Shown: positions 48,200 to 60,703 of the stretch, one piece after another
Layout of the letters: every line of letters begins with the position of its first letter
Numbering within the stretch: the stretch's first letter is position 1
Assembly: GCA_006176705.1 (NCBI GenBank)
Contig: QRFJ01000082.1
Location: forward strand, 1-64,000
Direction: 5' to 3'
From: Cocos nucifera
Lineage: Eukaryota; Streptophyta; Magnoliopsida; Arecales; Arecaceae
Length of the DNA stretch: 64,000 nucleotides
Made by a program: the position numbers and the translations under genes
The notes under the pieces: model-generated
The model's database searches: none
What the model was told of the DNA's origin: nothing
Seen by the model: the letters and a program-made list of their open reading frames with translations, nothing else

Positions 48200-51100
48200 T
48201 TAATGATCATCACTATCAGATAATTCAAACTCATTTTCTTCCTCTTTAGTCTTATTTTCTTCAATAAATTCCTCTTCTTCTTCCTCCTTTCTATCTTCAT
48301 CATCATATTCTTGTTCCAATTCTACTGTCTATTGTTGTAGCTATCTTAACTCATCTCTGTCAAGTTTTTGATACATACTAAAATCTATATGAAGATCAAC
48401 ACCATCAAGTGCATCTGTTGCTTCAACTGGTGCTGGAATAGGCATCTCATCCTCTTGATAGACATCGTCAGTTGTAGCTATATTTCTTTCATTGATCATG
48501 GCAACTGGGATGTTATATATGCTCCCTACTCTAATTTTGCAGATAACCTGCCAATCACATCTTGCTCTCCTCCTTGATGGGTAAGTTATGTAATAAACTT
48601 GCTGCACTTATTAAGCTAGAACAAATAGCTTGTTTATAAAAAGACGTAAATTATATCAAACTTTAATAAGATCATGTTTATCAACTTTAATCCCTCTCTC
48701 TGTATCATACCAATCATATTTAAATAGTACCACCTTATTCCCAACACCATAATACTGTAGCTCTATAATTTCAAGTAACATCTCGTAATAATCACGTTCA
48801 TAATCATTATAATAGCTTCCTTTGATACAAACTCTACTATTCATTATTTTTTTACTTTGGCCATAGTCAATTATCTAAAATTTGAATCTATTGACAAAGT
48901 ATCCCTTATAGCTTTTCACCGCCTGTGAGGGACCTTGCGCTAAATTCATTATATGGTCATCAAATCTATTTTCAGTTGTGTTTTCCTATTCAATATAAAT
49001 ATTAATAAATAGATAATCCATATATGGATAAAAAATAATTTTCTTTGAAATAATTATTCACTAACCATCTATTTTAACCAACTTACAAACTCCCGTTCCC
49101 AAGATCTTTCCATCTCTTCATCGCTTACCGATGGATAGCATGCCCTTACATAATCATCATATTGCCTATAATTGTATAAGAACTCAATTAGTAGCAATAA
49201 TTTATCTTTCTAATGAGATAATCACTATAGAGGTACAAGAATTTATACACTTACTCGATAAGAGATCCGAGCTCATCACAATTTAGCGAAACATAAATAT
49301 GTGCTGCATTGTATTCAAAATCATCCATGTACCTATGAGATCCTATCAAACCAAATGATAAACCATGATTAGAGAAAATAGACAAAAGTCCCACAAGCCC
49401 CTCAGCTCCCCTATCGTCATTCCATGGAACTCTATTCAATCATGTTTGAACCTCCAGTTCAAAGTAAAGTGAGCAAAATGTTAAAATTTTCTCTATATTA
49501 TAAGCTTCACAAATTGATACCTTGATACAAGTCTTATTTCATACTTTTTTATTTTAAATAGAATATATACCTGAATCATAAATAAAATAATTATCCCAAC
49601 AAGTTAGCAAAGTATACAAATAATTAGCTTATCCAATTACTTCAAAAAAAATTATAATTACTCAATTATCAACTTTATCTTTCAAATAGATACATCCAAT
49701 AAAACTAAACAGGTCCTCCAATTTTAGCCTCATAAGCAAAATATACTGACAAATGCTCCATTGAATTAAAGAAACTTGAGAAAAAGATCTTCTCTAATTT
49801 ACACAATGTCTCTACAATGTTTTTCTCCAACATCTCCATATGCTTAACGCGTAAGATAATAGAGCATAAGTCCCTAAAAAAAGGCTGAGCTCGATCAATG
49901 CATCCCAAACAGGAGTTGGTAATAAATCACCAAAAGCAATAGGTAACAATCTCTCCATAAACACATAATAATCATGACTTTTTAACCCATAAAATTTACA
50001 TTTCTTTATATTCACACAATGGGATATATTTGAGGCTTAGCTATCTGGGAACTTCAACTCCTTAACCTAATTACAAACATCAATTTTCTAATCTCTAGTC
50101 AAATTGTAGGTGGCCTTAGGTTTGTATACTCTTTTATTACCATCTTGTTGTAACTTCAAATATGAATGTTTACAATATGTGGCAAGATCCAACCAAACTT
50201 TTATATTATCTTTAGTCTTCTATTTAATATTCATTACTATATTCAATATATTGTCAAAAATATTCTTCTTAATGTACATGATATCTAAATTATGTCGAAT
50301 GAGATTTGTGTGCCAGTAAGGTAAATCCCAAAAAATACTCCTCTTCATCCAATTATGTTGGATACCGAAATCAAAAAAAATTTGTTTCACTCTGAGTACC
50401 AAATATGATATTAGGGAGATTCTATACTTTTTGCAATAACTTATCACTAGATAATCGAGGAGGAAGAGATTTTTTAATTGTACCATTCTTAAAGGTATCC
50501 CGCTATTTTCTCTAGAAGTGATTAATAGCCAAGAACTGATGGTGACAATCAAAAAAAGATGCCTTTTCATCCTTCTCTAAAGTAAATACCTTAGTATATT
50601 TCATATAGTAAGGGCAAGCTAATTTTTCATGTATGCACCATTTTGATAGCATACCATATGCAGAAAAGTCACTGATTGTCTATAAAAGTGCTGCTCTCAT
50701 TTAAAAATTCTGCTTCTAATGAATATCATAAGTGTTAACTCCTGTACTCTATAGCATTTTTAACTTATCAATCAAAGGTCTAAGAAATACATCGATATAC
50801 TTGCCTGGACTTTTTGGTCCCGGTATGACCATATTTAGGAATATGTATGATTGTTTGAGGCATATCCATGGATGCAAATTATATATGATTATAATCACTA
50901 GCCAATAAGAGTAAGAAGTTGATGACTGGACAAATAAATTAAACCCATCCGTATATAGTTCAAGTCGTACATTTCTTAGATTAGAGGCAAAGTCGGGATG
51001 GATTCGATCAAAATGCTTCCACACCTCACTATCACGTAGATGTGCTATAGTACCATCAATATATATACTTATTCACGGTATACTATATCATATGCTCAGT

Positions 51101-51972
51101 AGTTTTTAAAGACATGTAAAGTCTCTGAAGTCTCTTTATGAGAGGAAAGTAACGCAAAATTTTATAAGATATACCTTTCTCCACGGTGCTGTAAATATTT
51201 CTCCTTAGTTTATATCGAGGATGTGAACAAATTGAGCACACTATCTTATTCTCATCTTCTTTATAGTATAACATATACATGTTAGGACAAATATCTATTT
51301 TTACATATCCATGTCCAAACTTTGCAACCATTTTTTCTATCTCATAGAAGTTAAATGGCAACTTCTCATCCTCTAGCAACATATCTTTTACTATAGAAAA
51401 GAGACGGTTATAACAACTCTCGCTTATTTTAAATTCAAACTTATAATTTAGAAGCTGTGAAACTACAGACAGCTTCGTGTGCTTTTGGCAATCCATCCAT
51501 AATAGCACATCAGCATCTTCTAATAAATCATAAAATTTAGCAGTTTCTGAATTAGAAGGTTCATAATCAAACCCAATCTCATCAACTCTATCTATAGGCC
51601 ACTCATAATCATTATCTACTTCATCCATTACCATTGTTCTATATGGATTCAGATCATCTCTCACATATGTATTCTCATTTCTACTTGTTGAAAATTCTTC
51701 AGGCATCCATTGTTCTTCATAGGATTCACCATGTGAAAGCCATATAGTATATCTTTTAGCAATTTTTTTTTATATAACTATACTCTCACTTCATCATGAG
51801 TACCTCACTTTTGATTGCGATAATTAGAGCATGAATACCTTATTTTGTTCTTACTCACATACATAGATTAAGAAAAAATAAAATCAAAAAATTCTTCAAC
51901 CCCCAAAATAAATTCAGCATTTATATATCCATTCGTTAACCGATTATACATCCAAGTAAGGTTTGCAAACAT
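48200..51972 (-). pseudogene. TNP2-type transposase gene of CACTA-C
   Basis: The N-terminal transposase-associated domain starts at 51,972 (WMYNRLTNGYINAEFILGVE, SKNKIRYSCSNYRN). The Transposase_21 region follows: KLPFNFYEIEKMVAKFGHGY, IDICPNMYMLYYKEDE, then LRYFPLIKRLQRLYMS (51,400-51,090), HPDFASNLRNVRLELYTDGFNLF (51,010-50,940) and GPKSPGKYIDVFLRPLI (50,825-50,765). DUF4218 is at about 50,000-49,690 (HDYYVFMERLLPIAFGDLLP, SVYFAYEAKIGGPV) and DUF4216 at about 48,960-48,340 (VFKYDWYDTERG-like, VYYITYPSRRRARCDWQVI). A Glu-rich acidic tail ends at 48,200. It would cut and join element ends; internal stops and frameshifts show it is dead. The order of domains is as in intact relatives. Confidence 0.88.
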
Positions 51973-52379
51973 TTTAGTTCTAAACTAATAAAAAAAATAT
52001 AATAAATATCATATATTAATATAAAAAATAAGATAAATAACATAGAGTTTCATTAGATCACATTCTTATTGATATTACATATACAATAATTAATAACAAA
52101 CATCGACATTCCAAATATTACACCAAAAATATTACATCACAAATATTACATGATTTTGATAAATTTAGAATATCAAATATAATATTGATAAATATTACAT
52201 CACATAGAATATTAAGAAAAATATTTTGGCACTTTATATTATTGGCATTTACATCTGACTCCTGCTCTTGATACACCTGAGAATGAATAAAAGGACAGTT
52301 TATTATAGATTAAAGCTTAAAACAATATCAAACACCACATCAAATCATACCCAGAACCTTTTTTTTCATCTTCCCTTTA

Positions 52380-53945
52380 TTTTTGTTGATTTTTTCGCTA
52401 TTGTTTCCTAAATTATCTCTGCTTTTTCCATCTTCAGTAGATCTGAAGTACCCAAAATCCAGTAAGGTATCTGGCTTCTACCAAGATTAAGCTCTCAAAA
52501 ACTCAAGGGACAAACTCAAACTGCCACAACTCACATGAATTCCCATATCCTTCAGATCCCCAACTGGAACCTAATAAACCCCATTGCCCTCTCTCAAGTG
52601 CTCTCCAATCTCTGAAAAAGAGAATCAAAAGAAAAGAAAAAGAATAGGAAAGAAAATGAATGATCAATCTATATGGGAAAAGGTTTTACCATTTAATTTT
52701 TTCAGTATTTCTTTTGTTTTCGTTGATTTTTCCACTGCTTTTCCTTGGATTTTTTTCTGCTTTTTCCATCCTTAGCAGATGAAAACTTCCCTAAATCTAG
52801 CAAAGGATCATGCTTCTATCAAGACTAAGCTCTCAAAAACTCAAGGAACTAACTCAAACCGCCATAACTCACACAAAATCCCACATGCTTAATTGAAAGT
52901 CGAAAAGCTTTCAGAATTAATGACATTAATTCCTCAAAAATGTCTCCCATTGCTAGCCAACAAAATGGGTGATTCATTCCAATAAGTAACCCATAGAAGG
53001 TCCTTTTTTTCTGACAAAAGAAGTCATCAATATTGTAACAATACTAACTCTATCACCCACATAAGTCCCTAGATATTTTATTTTTATTTTATTTTATTTG
53101 AGGATAAGGGAGGTCTAAGATGCACCACCTGATCTTTATTTTTAGATCAAAGAGGCCAGAAAAGATCCAGCAGAACAATGCAAAGCAGTTATTCTATGTA
53201 TGATCCAGTCAACATGATGATGATTGTAACTATGAAGCAATTGATACTGCAATCTCAAAGGGGAAGTCTAAATACGGTAAAAGAATATTGAACTGAAACA
53301 AGAAGAAAGGTTCTGAAATATTAGTAGCATATGCAATAGCAAGAGGTGATAACTTCTTGGATCATTTAAAGCATCTCATCATATGATAGCTTCTATTCTT
53401 ACTAAAAATAACATGGAGAAGAATCTACTAAGAAGACAAAGTAGAAAACAATCATCATACTTCCGTACAACTGGAAACTTAAATAAAGGAACTTAACAAC
53501 CAACCATTCTGAAGTTATTGGGAAAATACTAAGAAAAAAAGATTATGCTCGAAAAAAAGAGTTTCTGAAATAATTGAAAAGAAAGAAATTGATACCAAGT
53601 AAATAGATATATGGTAGATCAAAACTCCCCTAAACCTAGCAAAGGATCAAGCTTCTACCAAGATTAAGCTCTCAAAAACTCATGGGACCAACTCAAACCG
53701 CCATAACTCGCACAAAATCGCACTTCTTCCCTTAAAAACCCCAACCAGAACCTAAGAAACCACTCCACTCTCTCTCAGGTGCTCTACTTCCCCTCAGATA
53801 TCCAAAAAAAGAGAATTAAATAAAAAGAAAAACAAGCAAAAAGAAAAAGAAACTTGGGAAAAGCTTTTACCTTTCAAAAGTCTCGTGATCTTGCCTTTGT
53901 TTTCGTTGTTTTTTGCTTTGTTTCCCCAGGTTGATTTTTATACCC
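52380..53945. repeat. Direct repeats (three copies) in the 5' leader of CACTA-C
   Basis: A unit of about 320 bases containing GCTTCTACCAAGATTAAGCT, CTCAAAAACTCA, AACTCAAACCGCC and, further on, TTTTGTTTTCGTTG occurs at about 52,380-52,700, 52,705-52,890 (shortened) and 53,610-53,945. Copies 1 and 2 are adjacent; copy 3 is separated by about 720 bases of non-repeated sequence. They are upstream of the transposase start, so they could be duplicated promoter or leader. Confidence 0.8.
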
Positions 53946-54628
53946 TTTTCCACCCACAAGAGTCTCAATCATGTGGGAAGCTTGAAGTGGCTGAACAAAG
54001 CCTTTGGTTTTCCCTATTTACTATTATAGGAAAAAGCTATGGTAACGATCGGTGGTTGTTAACCTAAAAAATCTCTATTATAGATTATGACAGTGATTAG
54101 TTAACCATTGTTACTGCGGCCATTGTACTAACCACTGTCACTATGGCCATTATTATAGCTTTATGATAGCGGTTATTATGGTAGTTATACAAACCGCTAC
54201 CATAGACTCCTTATGACAGCGGTTTTCAAACCGCTACCATAGGTCAATTTATGACAGTGATTTTGTAATCGCTGCTATAGGTCAGGCTATTGTAGCAGTT
54301 TCGTAACCACTATTATAGGTTATAACAGCAGTTTTATAACTGCTGTCATTAACTTATAACAGCAGTTTTCTAACCACTGCGATAGGTGATGGCAGCAGTT
54401 GGCACGTAACCTACGGTAGCTTTGACACGCTTACAGCAGTAGTTTTATAATCGCTATCGTAGATTTTGAATAATAAAAAAATATAATTTTTTTAATTTTT
54501 ATTTTTTTACCTAATAAATGTAGTTCAATATATAACACAAGAAAATATTATAAGTATAATAATATTTCTTAAATGCTTAAATTTTATTGTTGAATAAAAT
54601 TTATTATAATATTTTTTAAAAAAATACA

Positions 54629-56365
54629 TCAAAAGTCTCCTAAATCTACATCGTTATCGTCACCGAAAGAAAATGGAGCACGAGATGGAGAAGCTGGAGC
54701 TAAAGCTAGAGCTGAAGGGGTTGGAACTAGAACACCGACCAACATATCCTCAAGACCCATGAAGTCAGCTTCAAAATACGTTTTGAGCCTCGTCACCATA
54801 GTGGTCACGAGACTCTATAGCTGAGCGGTCTGCTCCCTAGCCTGAGCGGCCTGCTCTCTAGGATCTGCTTGCATCCTAGTTTGAGCTACCTATGCCAATG
54901 CCTCATCAAGCCGCTCTCGACTGACGACATCGAAAGTATATAAAGAGATGCTCGTCTCATATCAATAACTCGTTGGCGTATGTTTGAGCCTGCATTGGAT
55001 CCTCCCAGAGTGCTCAGGCCCTAAGACCTGAGATAGATGGTTATGGGGGCTAGAGGTGTCCAGGCTCTCACTCGCGAGCGCGTCTAATTGCTTCTATACT
55101 TATAAATTTAAATAAAATATCATAAAAAATACTATAATACTAATCATACTAATATATTTATTACTTATAAAAATCTTTCGATCGCGGCATTCATCAACCT
55201 GCCCTTCTTGTCCGTACGGTTGGATCAGACGATTTCGCTATGGCTGGGCATTACCCTATCTCTCATCAGCTATAACAATGGATCAATTTATTACAAACAA
55301 GTAAAAAAAATATTAATTTAGTTTATCTAATAAGATTCAAAATTTATTATCTCTTTATGCACACGACTGGCCATAGACTCACCATCAAGAGTGTGCGTGT
55401 ACTCCTGAGCTACCTGATTCTTTCGATTCTAATGAAAGGTAGCCTAAAAAATATTTAAATATAAATTTAAGTATATTAAAAAATTTAAAAATTAGAAATT
55501 AAACCTTAAATTTTTGGCTCCTCTAATGCCTAACCATCCCCTTCTATTGACTCAGGAGATAGTCCTATATCCAAGGAACAAGATCCTTCAAAGTATTTCA
55601 TCAGTGCTCGAGCCATCCTCTTTGGAGCTTAACCTTATAGCCCAGGTACAACTTTCTAATCTTCTTCAGTCGAGCATCTTAAGTCCTCTCATGATCTGAA
55701 AAGTTGTACTTCCTCTGCACAAAATTATCATAAATCAGTTATGAAATTATTCTAATCAAACATAGTATAAACATATCAAATGCATAAATATAATTAAAAT
55801 ATACTTATCTATATCTCCTTCCACACTTGATCCCTAACACTAGCATCCATCAATCGCTAGTCTATGGATAGTACTGGAATAATGTCGGACTGCCTCACAA
55901 GAACTCCAAAAAAGAAATGCATCTTTCATGCAATCTTCCCTACTGGCCTCTCCTCTGTGTTGTACTACACCATCACTTGATGCTGGTGGTTTCACACATA
56001 TGGCATACATGTAGGACCGTGAAATATCCTACTGGATGATGCATCTGCAATAAAAATACATTATGCAAATATATAAGAGTGTACAATAACTATACAAATA
56101 AATAAATGACATAATAAAAACGTACACTCACTGGCCATGGGATCATGTGAGATGGATGCTAGTGAAGACTCATCAATGGGTGGAGCATGTGCTGAGATGT
56201 GACGAATGCTGGAGGCTCAGATGCTAGTGGAGGAGTAGATGTCGGTGGTCTCTAGACAATCGATGTGGAGATGGATGGAGTATGCTATGCCTACAACTCA
56301 AATGTAGAGCTTCGCATAGCCCATCAAGAGGTGGGAATGAAAGCTAGATAATATTTCGGTGCCAT
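54629..56365 (-). pseudogene. TNPA-like (Ptta/En/Spm, Transposase_24 class) gene of CACTA-4
   Basis: Start at 56,365 (MAPKYYLAFIPTS-like) and stop at 54,629-54,631 after an acidic end DDVDLGDF-like. Intermediate blocks match CACTA-2 by position: about 56,035-55,805, 55,710-55,505, 55,430-55,345, 55,270-55,170 and 55,080-54,930. The C-terminal exon differs from its relatives in having CCTGAGCGGCCTGCTC twice near 54,840. Stops in several exons. Confidence 0.6.
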
Positions 56366-56511
56366 CGTGACCTACAACGTTAATAAACATTGATCAATAT
56401 AACATGTTGAATAATAATATTAATAGAGCATTAATAAATAGATTCTAACTAATTGGAGTCTATTTAAATCTTACCATACTTTTACATCATACTCTGTTGA
56501 TAGAAAAGATC

Positions 56512-56887
56512 AAGCGGATATGCTTTAGATTTTGAATAATAAAAAAGTATATAGATTTTTTATTTTTTATTTTTTAATCTGATAAATATAGTTAAATATA
56601 TATAATATAGGAAAATATTATAAACACAAGAATATCTCTAAAATGGTCAACTTTTATTACTGAATAAAATTTATTATAATATTTTTTTAAAAAAATACAT
56701 CAAAAGTCTGGTAAGTCTACATCTAAGTCATCATCACTGGAAGGAAATAGAGCATGAGTTGGAGGACTAGAGCTGGAGCTGAAGCTCAAATATTGATGGA
56801 GTAGATGTCAGTGGTCCCTGGACAGCTGATGCGAAGGTAGATGGAGTATGCTCCACCTACGACTTAGATGCAAAGCTTCACGTAGAC
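56512..56887 (-). pseudogene. Second, internally deleted copy of the TNPA-like gene in CACTA-4
   Basis: 56,512-56,760 repeats the 3' untranslated and C-terminal part found at 54,465-54,715 (TAGATTTTGAATAATAAAAA, then AAATACATCAAAAGTCT), while 56,790-56,887 repeats the first exon (GTAGATGTCAGTGGTCCCTG, ATGGAGTATGCT). The rest of exon 1, with the start codon, lies after the foldback insertion at 57,488-57,545. All middle exons are missing, so gene end and gene start are fused. Confidence 0.75.
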
Positions 56888-57487
56888 CAAAATGCCTGGT
56901 ATGTGGTACAACTTCGCTTGAAGGGGGAGAAAATCCTCTGTATCATGTACTGCAATCTATCGAATATCTACGACGAGCTCAACCTATTCATGTAGACATA
57001 TTAGAAAGAATAATCATTTAGATTAACCAAAATGAACTTTTACAAACCTTAACATTCATTTTCAATGCAATATTTTCTAGATACTACTTATTTTTTCTAC
57101 TAGATACATGCTTTAGTAAGTAGCATTGCTAATAATGTTGCTTATCAAAGCACATATCTAGTAGAAAAAACAAGCAGATGTAACATTTTCTAGATACTGC
57201 TTGTTTTTTCTACTAAATATGTGCTTTGATAAGTAGCATTGCTAATAACATTGCTTACCAAAGCATATATTTAGTAGGAAAAACAAACAGTATCTAGAAA
57301 ATATTATATTGAAAATCAATATTAAGATTTGTAAAAGTTCATTTTGGTTAATCGAGATAATTATTCTTTCTAATATGTCAATATAGATAGGTTGAGCTCA
57401 TCGTAAACATCTGACAAATTACAGTACATGATGCGGAGGATCTTTTTTCTCCAAGCGGAGTTACGCCGCATACCAGGCATTTCAATC
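56888..57487. mobile_element. Foldback (long inverted repeat) insertion in the duplicated gene start
   Basis: The left part, starting AAATGCCTGGTATGTGGTA, is the inverse of the right part, ending CGCATACCAGGCATTT. Arms are about 200 bases or more and share TAACCAAAATGAACTTTTAC / GTAAAAGTTCATTTTGGTTA. The core 57,080-57,300 is itself a repeated inverted unit with TCTAGATACTGCTTGTTTTT and TACCAAAGCATATATTTAGT. No coding capacity. Removal restores exon 1 of the duplicated gene (CACGTAGACCA to CAATCTATGTGAGATGGTAT). Confidence 0.8.
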
Positions 57488-57789
57488 TATGTGAGATGGT
57501 ATTTCGATACCATCATGACCTACAACATTAATGAATATTAACTCATATAATGTTAATGAACATTAACGCATCTTACGACCGTCGACAAGGTCCAAAATCT
57601 GCCGGCAAGGATTTTCTTATCGACTAGCATGGCACAGGACTATCCATGATCGCTAACACAGCATGGTTCAAGACTGCTAACATAGCCCAGGGCCGTCCAT
57701 GACTATCAACACAATACGGTCCAGTCCAGAATCCACTAGCATGGTTCAGAATCAACTGGCAGGAGTTCTCTTATCCATCGACACAATCC

Positions 57790-57905
57790 ACAGCCAATGG
57801 ATAATTATAATATTTATAATAAATATTTATAATATTTATTATAAATATTATAAATATTATTATAAATATTATAAATAATTAATAAATATTATTATAAAAT
57901 TTAAA
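57790..57905. repeat. AT palindrome block of CACTA-4
   Basis: Repeated TTATAATAAATATTTATAAT and reverse complements; equivalent to the blocks at 10,425 and 28,430. Confidence 0.7.
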
Positions 57906-57989
57906 AAAATAAAATTATACCTATGGCTATGGAGAAGGGATCGCATAGAGCTCTGAGGATCATCGACGGTGGCGTTAGAGGAAGATGAC

Positions 57990-58620
57990 GGTGCTAGAAG
58001 TAGCCTGCGAGAGAGATACAAGATAGTGAAATATAGAGAGAAAAGAGAGAGAAAGAGGAGAGAGACAAAGAAAGAGGGAAGAGAGAGAAAGATCTAGAAA
58101 GAAAGAGAGAAGAGAGAAAAAGAGAAAGACGGAAGAGAGAGAAAGAGGAAAGAGAGAGAAAGATCTAGAGAGAGAAAGATAGAAGAGAGAGAATGAGAAA
58201 GAGGGAAGAGAGAGAGAAAGTATGGAGGTGGCGGGTCAGGTTGAGGGAAGAAAGGAGAGAGAGAGTAGTGAAGGGGTGGGTTGTGCCAAGGGAAGAGAGG
58301 AGAGAGAGAGTAGGGAAGGGTCGAAGCTAGCAATCGGGTTGGCTGGGGAAGAAGGGGGAGGCAATGAAGGTGGCAGAGCTGACAGAAGAGCCGACCAAAA
58401 AAGGAAGAGGAGGGGGAGGTGGTGGGGCTGGCGGTCAGGTTGACCAGGGAAGAAGGGGCAAGCAAGGGAGTGGCAGAGTCAGCGGACGAGCCAGTCGGGG
58501 CAGAAGGAGGAGGAGGGGGAGGTGATGGGGTCGACGGTCAAGAAAGAAAGATAAGGCAAGGGAGGAGGCGGCACCACTTGGGGAAGAAAGAGGAGGCGAG
58601 GGAGGAGACGACACTAAGAT
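57990..58620. repeat. GA-rich low-complexity block of CACTA-4
   Basis: GAGAGAGAAAGAGGGAAGAG-type words to 58,230, then GGGAAGAAGGGGGAGGC-type words. It is at the same place as the GA/CT-rich blocks of the sister elements but with a different unit. Glu/Arg- and Ser/Leu-rich frames are compositional. Confidence 0.75.
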
Positions 58621-58639
58621 CATCATTATAGGTAATCAA

Positions 58640-59445
58640 TTTTTTTATTTTTTTCTAAATATTATATAATTCTAAAATTTAATATACATCTTCATAATTT
58701 ATATCTAAATAATTATTATTAGAGTGTTGTCAAAAAAATTTGCCTCGATCCGATAGTTCTAGCTTCATCGATCAATAAAATTTAATTTCGATGATTACAA
58801 ACGATGATGCGATGATCTGATAAATGAAGATAATTGATAGACTCAAAAATCTGTAATGATGATTCTGGTACCATTTGTATCATACTATCAAAATTTTACT
58901 TCAATCGAATATCATTATCATGATCAATTAAGTATAGGATGATTTCAGCCATTAAATGAGAAATGAGTGATCAAAGGACCAGACAATATCCTATTATGAG
59001 GTAATTTTTTAGATAAATAATTTTTGCTGCTATTTTAATCATTTTTATGATGATGATTATAAAATTTAAACTGTAGATCTAAGAACTATCCAAAACTATA
59101 TATCGCTCGATATCCATTCTTAAACTTCTTTAGTAATTATGCTTGTGCTTTTGCAAGATTTACTTAACATGAATAGTTCATACATAAATAATTTAGATTT
59201 TATGATTATCATCGTATAAAATATGATTAAAATTATAGGTAAGATCATTTAACTAAAATTATCTCGTAATTGGATACCGTTTGGCCTTTTGATCACTTAT
59301 TTCTCATTTAATGGTCGAAATTATTCCATACTAAATTAACCATAATAATGATATCCGATTGAAATGAAACTTTGATAGTATGCTACAAACATCTCTGAGA
59401 TCATCATTATAGATTTTTAGATCCATCGGTGGTCTTCATCATTTA
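58640..59445. repeat. Imperfect palindrome module (copy in CACTA-4)
   Basis: Starts TTTCTAAATATTATATAATT; arm 1 to about 59,050. Arm 2 ends at about 59,445, where it is cut about 130 bases short (it stops at GGTGGTCTTCATC). Mirrored words as in the other copies, including GTATCATACTATCAAAATTT and AACTTTGATAGTATGCTACA. Subterminal repeats follow only on the outer side. Confidence 0.82.
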
Positions 59446-60310
59446 TAATAACCGTAGCTATAGGTCTGATTTATGATAGTGGTTATACGTAATCGCTGTC
59501 GTAGAGTCCATGACAATAATTTTTAAAACCACTGCAATAGTAAGTGTTATCATGGCCCCATTTTGTAGTAGTATTTTTCTCTATTTATTTTCATCTTTAG
59601 GAGTCGGGTGGGAGGCTTGAAGCAGCCAAATAGAGGTGGGATGATGTGATGCTTGGAGCGGCTCTAGGGTTGTGGGCTGGTGAAGTCGGAGTAGTCAAAT
59701 AGGAAATACAGGAGGCCAAGAAAACTGTGGTTTTTAAGTTGGTGAATATTCAAACAGTATAAAAAGTCTATCAAGTATCACATAAATCAATTCTAATTAG
59801 GTCTCCATGATCAAGATAGTAAATAAATTAAGTTTAATTTTTTTATTCATCTATTATAAATATATTTTATAAAAAATTTAAAAATATATCTTAGAATTTA
59901 TTTTTAAACTTATGATGTTAATTTTTAAATAATTATCTATCATAAAATCTATTTTTATTTGTTAACATATTTCTAACCATTTTTTCATCAAAAATAACTA
60001 TTAGTAATTTAAAAATTATCAAAATTATGCTTCTGACAGAACTTTTCATAAGAAATATTACTAACAAATAATTTATCATAAAATCCATCATAAATATTTT
60101 TTATATTTTTTTTTTAAAACATTCTAACAAATTTTGTAATGAAGATATTTTTGATAAATAATCCATCAAAAATTTATCAGCAATTTTGAGACATCAATTA
60201 TATTTTCTTGCTCCTTTTATGATGAAAATCTATCGGTAATTCGTCAAAAATTTTTGATGGATCTAGATCATCAGAAAAATTTGTCAATAAAGCTCTTATT
60301 TCTAGTAGTA

Positions 60311-60703
60311 AAATGGGCATTGTTGCTATTTCTACTTCACAAGGTAGAGTAAAACATTAAGAAAATCAAAAAGAAAGAGATGGATAACAAATCTACCAAA
60401 CTAGGATTTGAAGTGCAAGTGATCAGGCTATCAACCTCTGTTTTCTATGTTAACAAAACTCTGCTTGAAACTCATAGCATATAAGGTTGTACGGCTCAGT
60501 TTCAACTTTGGATTATCTAAAACATATATCAAGCATCATTATGCTTTTGATAAGGTAGCTTACCCTTTTTTCCAAAAGTGGCATAATTCTATGTATTCTG
60601 GAAGAGCCTAAGGTTGCGTTTGGATGCTAGTTGAAGGGGGGATAGCATAAAGTTATCAAGCCACCCAGCCAAAGACCACTCAAAAAAGTGGTAAATAAAC
60701 ATT
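60311..60703. other. Spacer between CACTA-C and the MULE-like element
   Basis: About 390 bases with no frame or repeat I recognise. The target duplication AAA of CACTA-C is at its left edge. Confidence 0.5.

Larger units (their letters stand above)
54019..59573 (-). mobile_element. CACTA-4, CACTA element nested in CACTA-C
   Basis: Ends TACTATTATAGGAAAAAGCT (54,019) and TTTTGTAGTAGTA (ending 59,573); flanks ATT and TTT are only a rough 3-bp match. Subterminal repeats of the CTATGACAGCGGTT family at 54,045-54,450 and 59,450-59,560. It has the same gene, AT block, GA-rich block and palindrome order as CACTA-1, -2 and -A. It differs in carrying an extra, rearranged copy of the gene ends (56,512-57,545) and a foldback insertion. 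It lies in the leader of CACTA-C's transposase gene. Confidence 0.85.
45603..60310 (-). mobile_element. CACTA-C, 14.7-kb CACTA/En-Spm element with both TNP2 and TNPA-like genes
   Basis: Left end CACTACTGTGCG at 45,603, right end CTAGTAGTA at 60,310 (inward TACTACTAGAAATAAGAGC), with AAA at 45,600-45,602 and 60,311-60,313. Subterminal repeats are TCTGATGGATT and CATCAGAAAAATT words at 45,630-46,030 and 59,850-60,290, unlike those of the smaller elements. Both genes read from right to left. A nested CACTA-4 (54,019-59,573) splits its 5' region; without it the element is about 9.1 kb. Stops in both genes indicate that it is no longer active. Confidence 0.85.
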
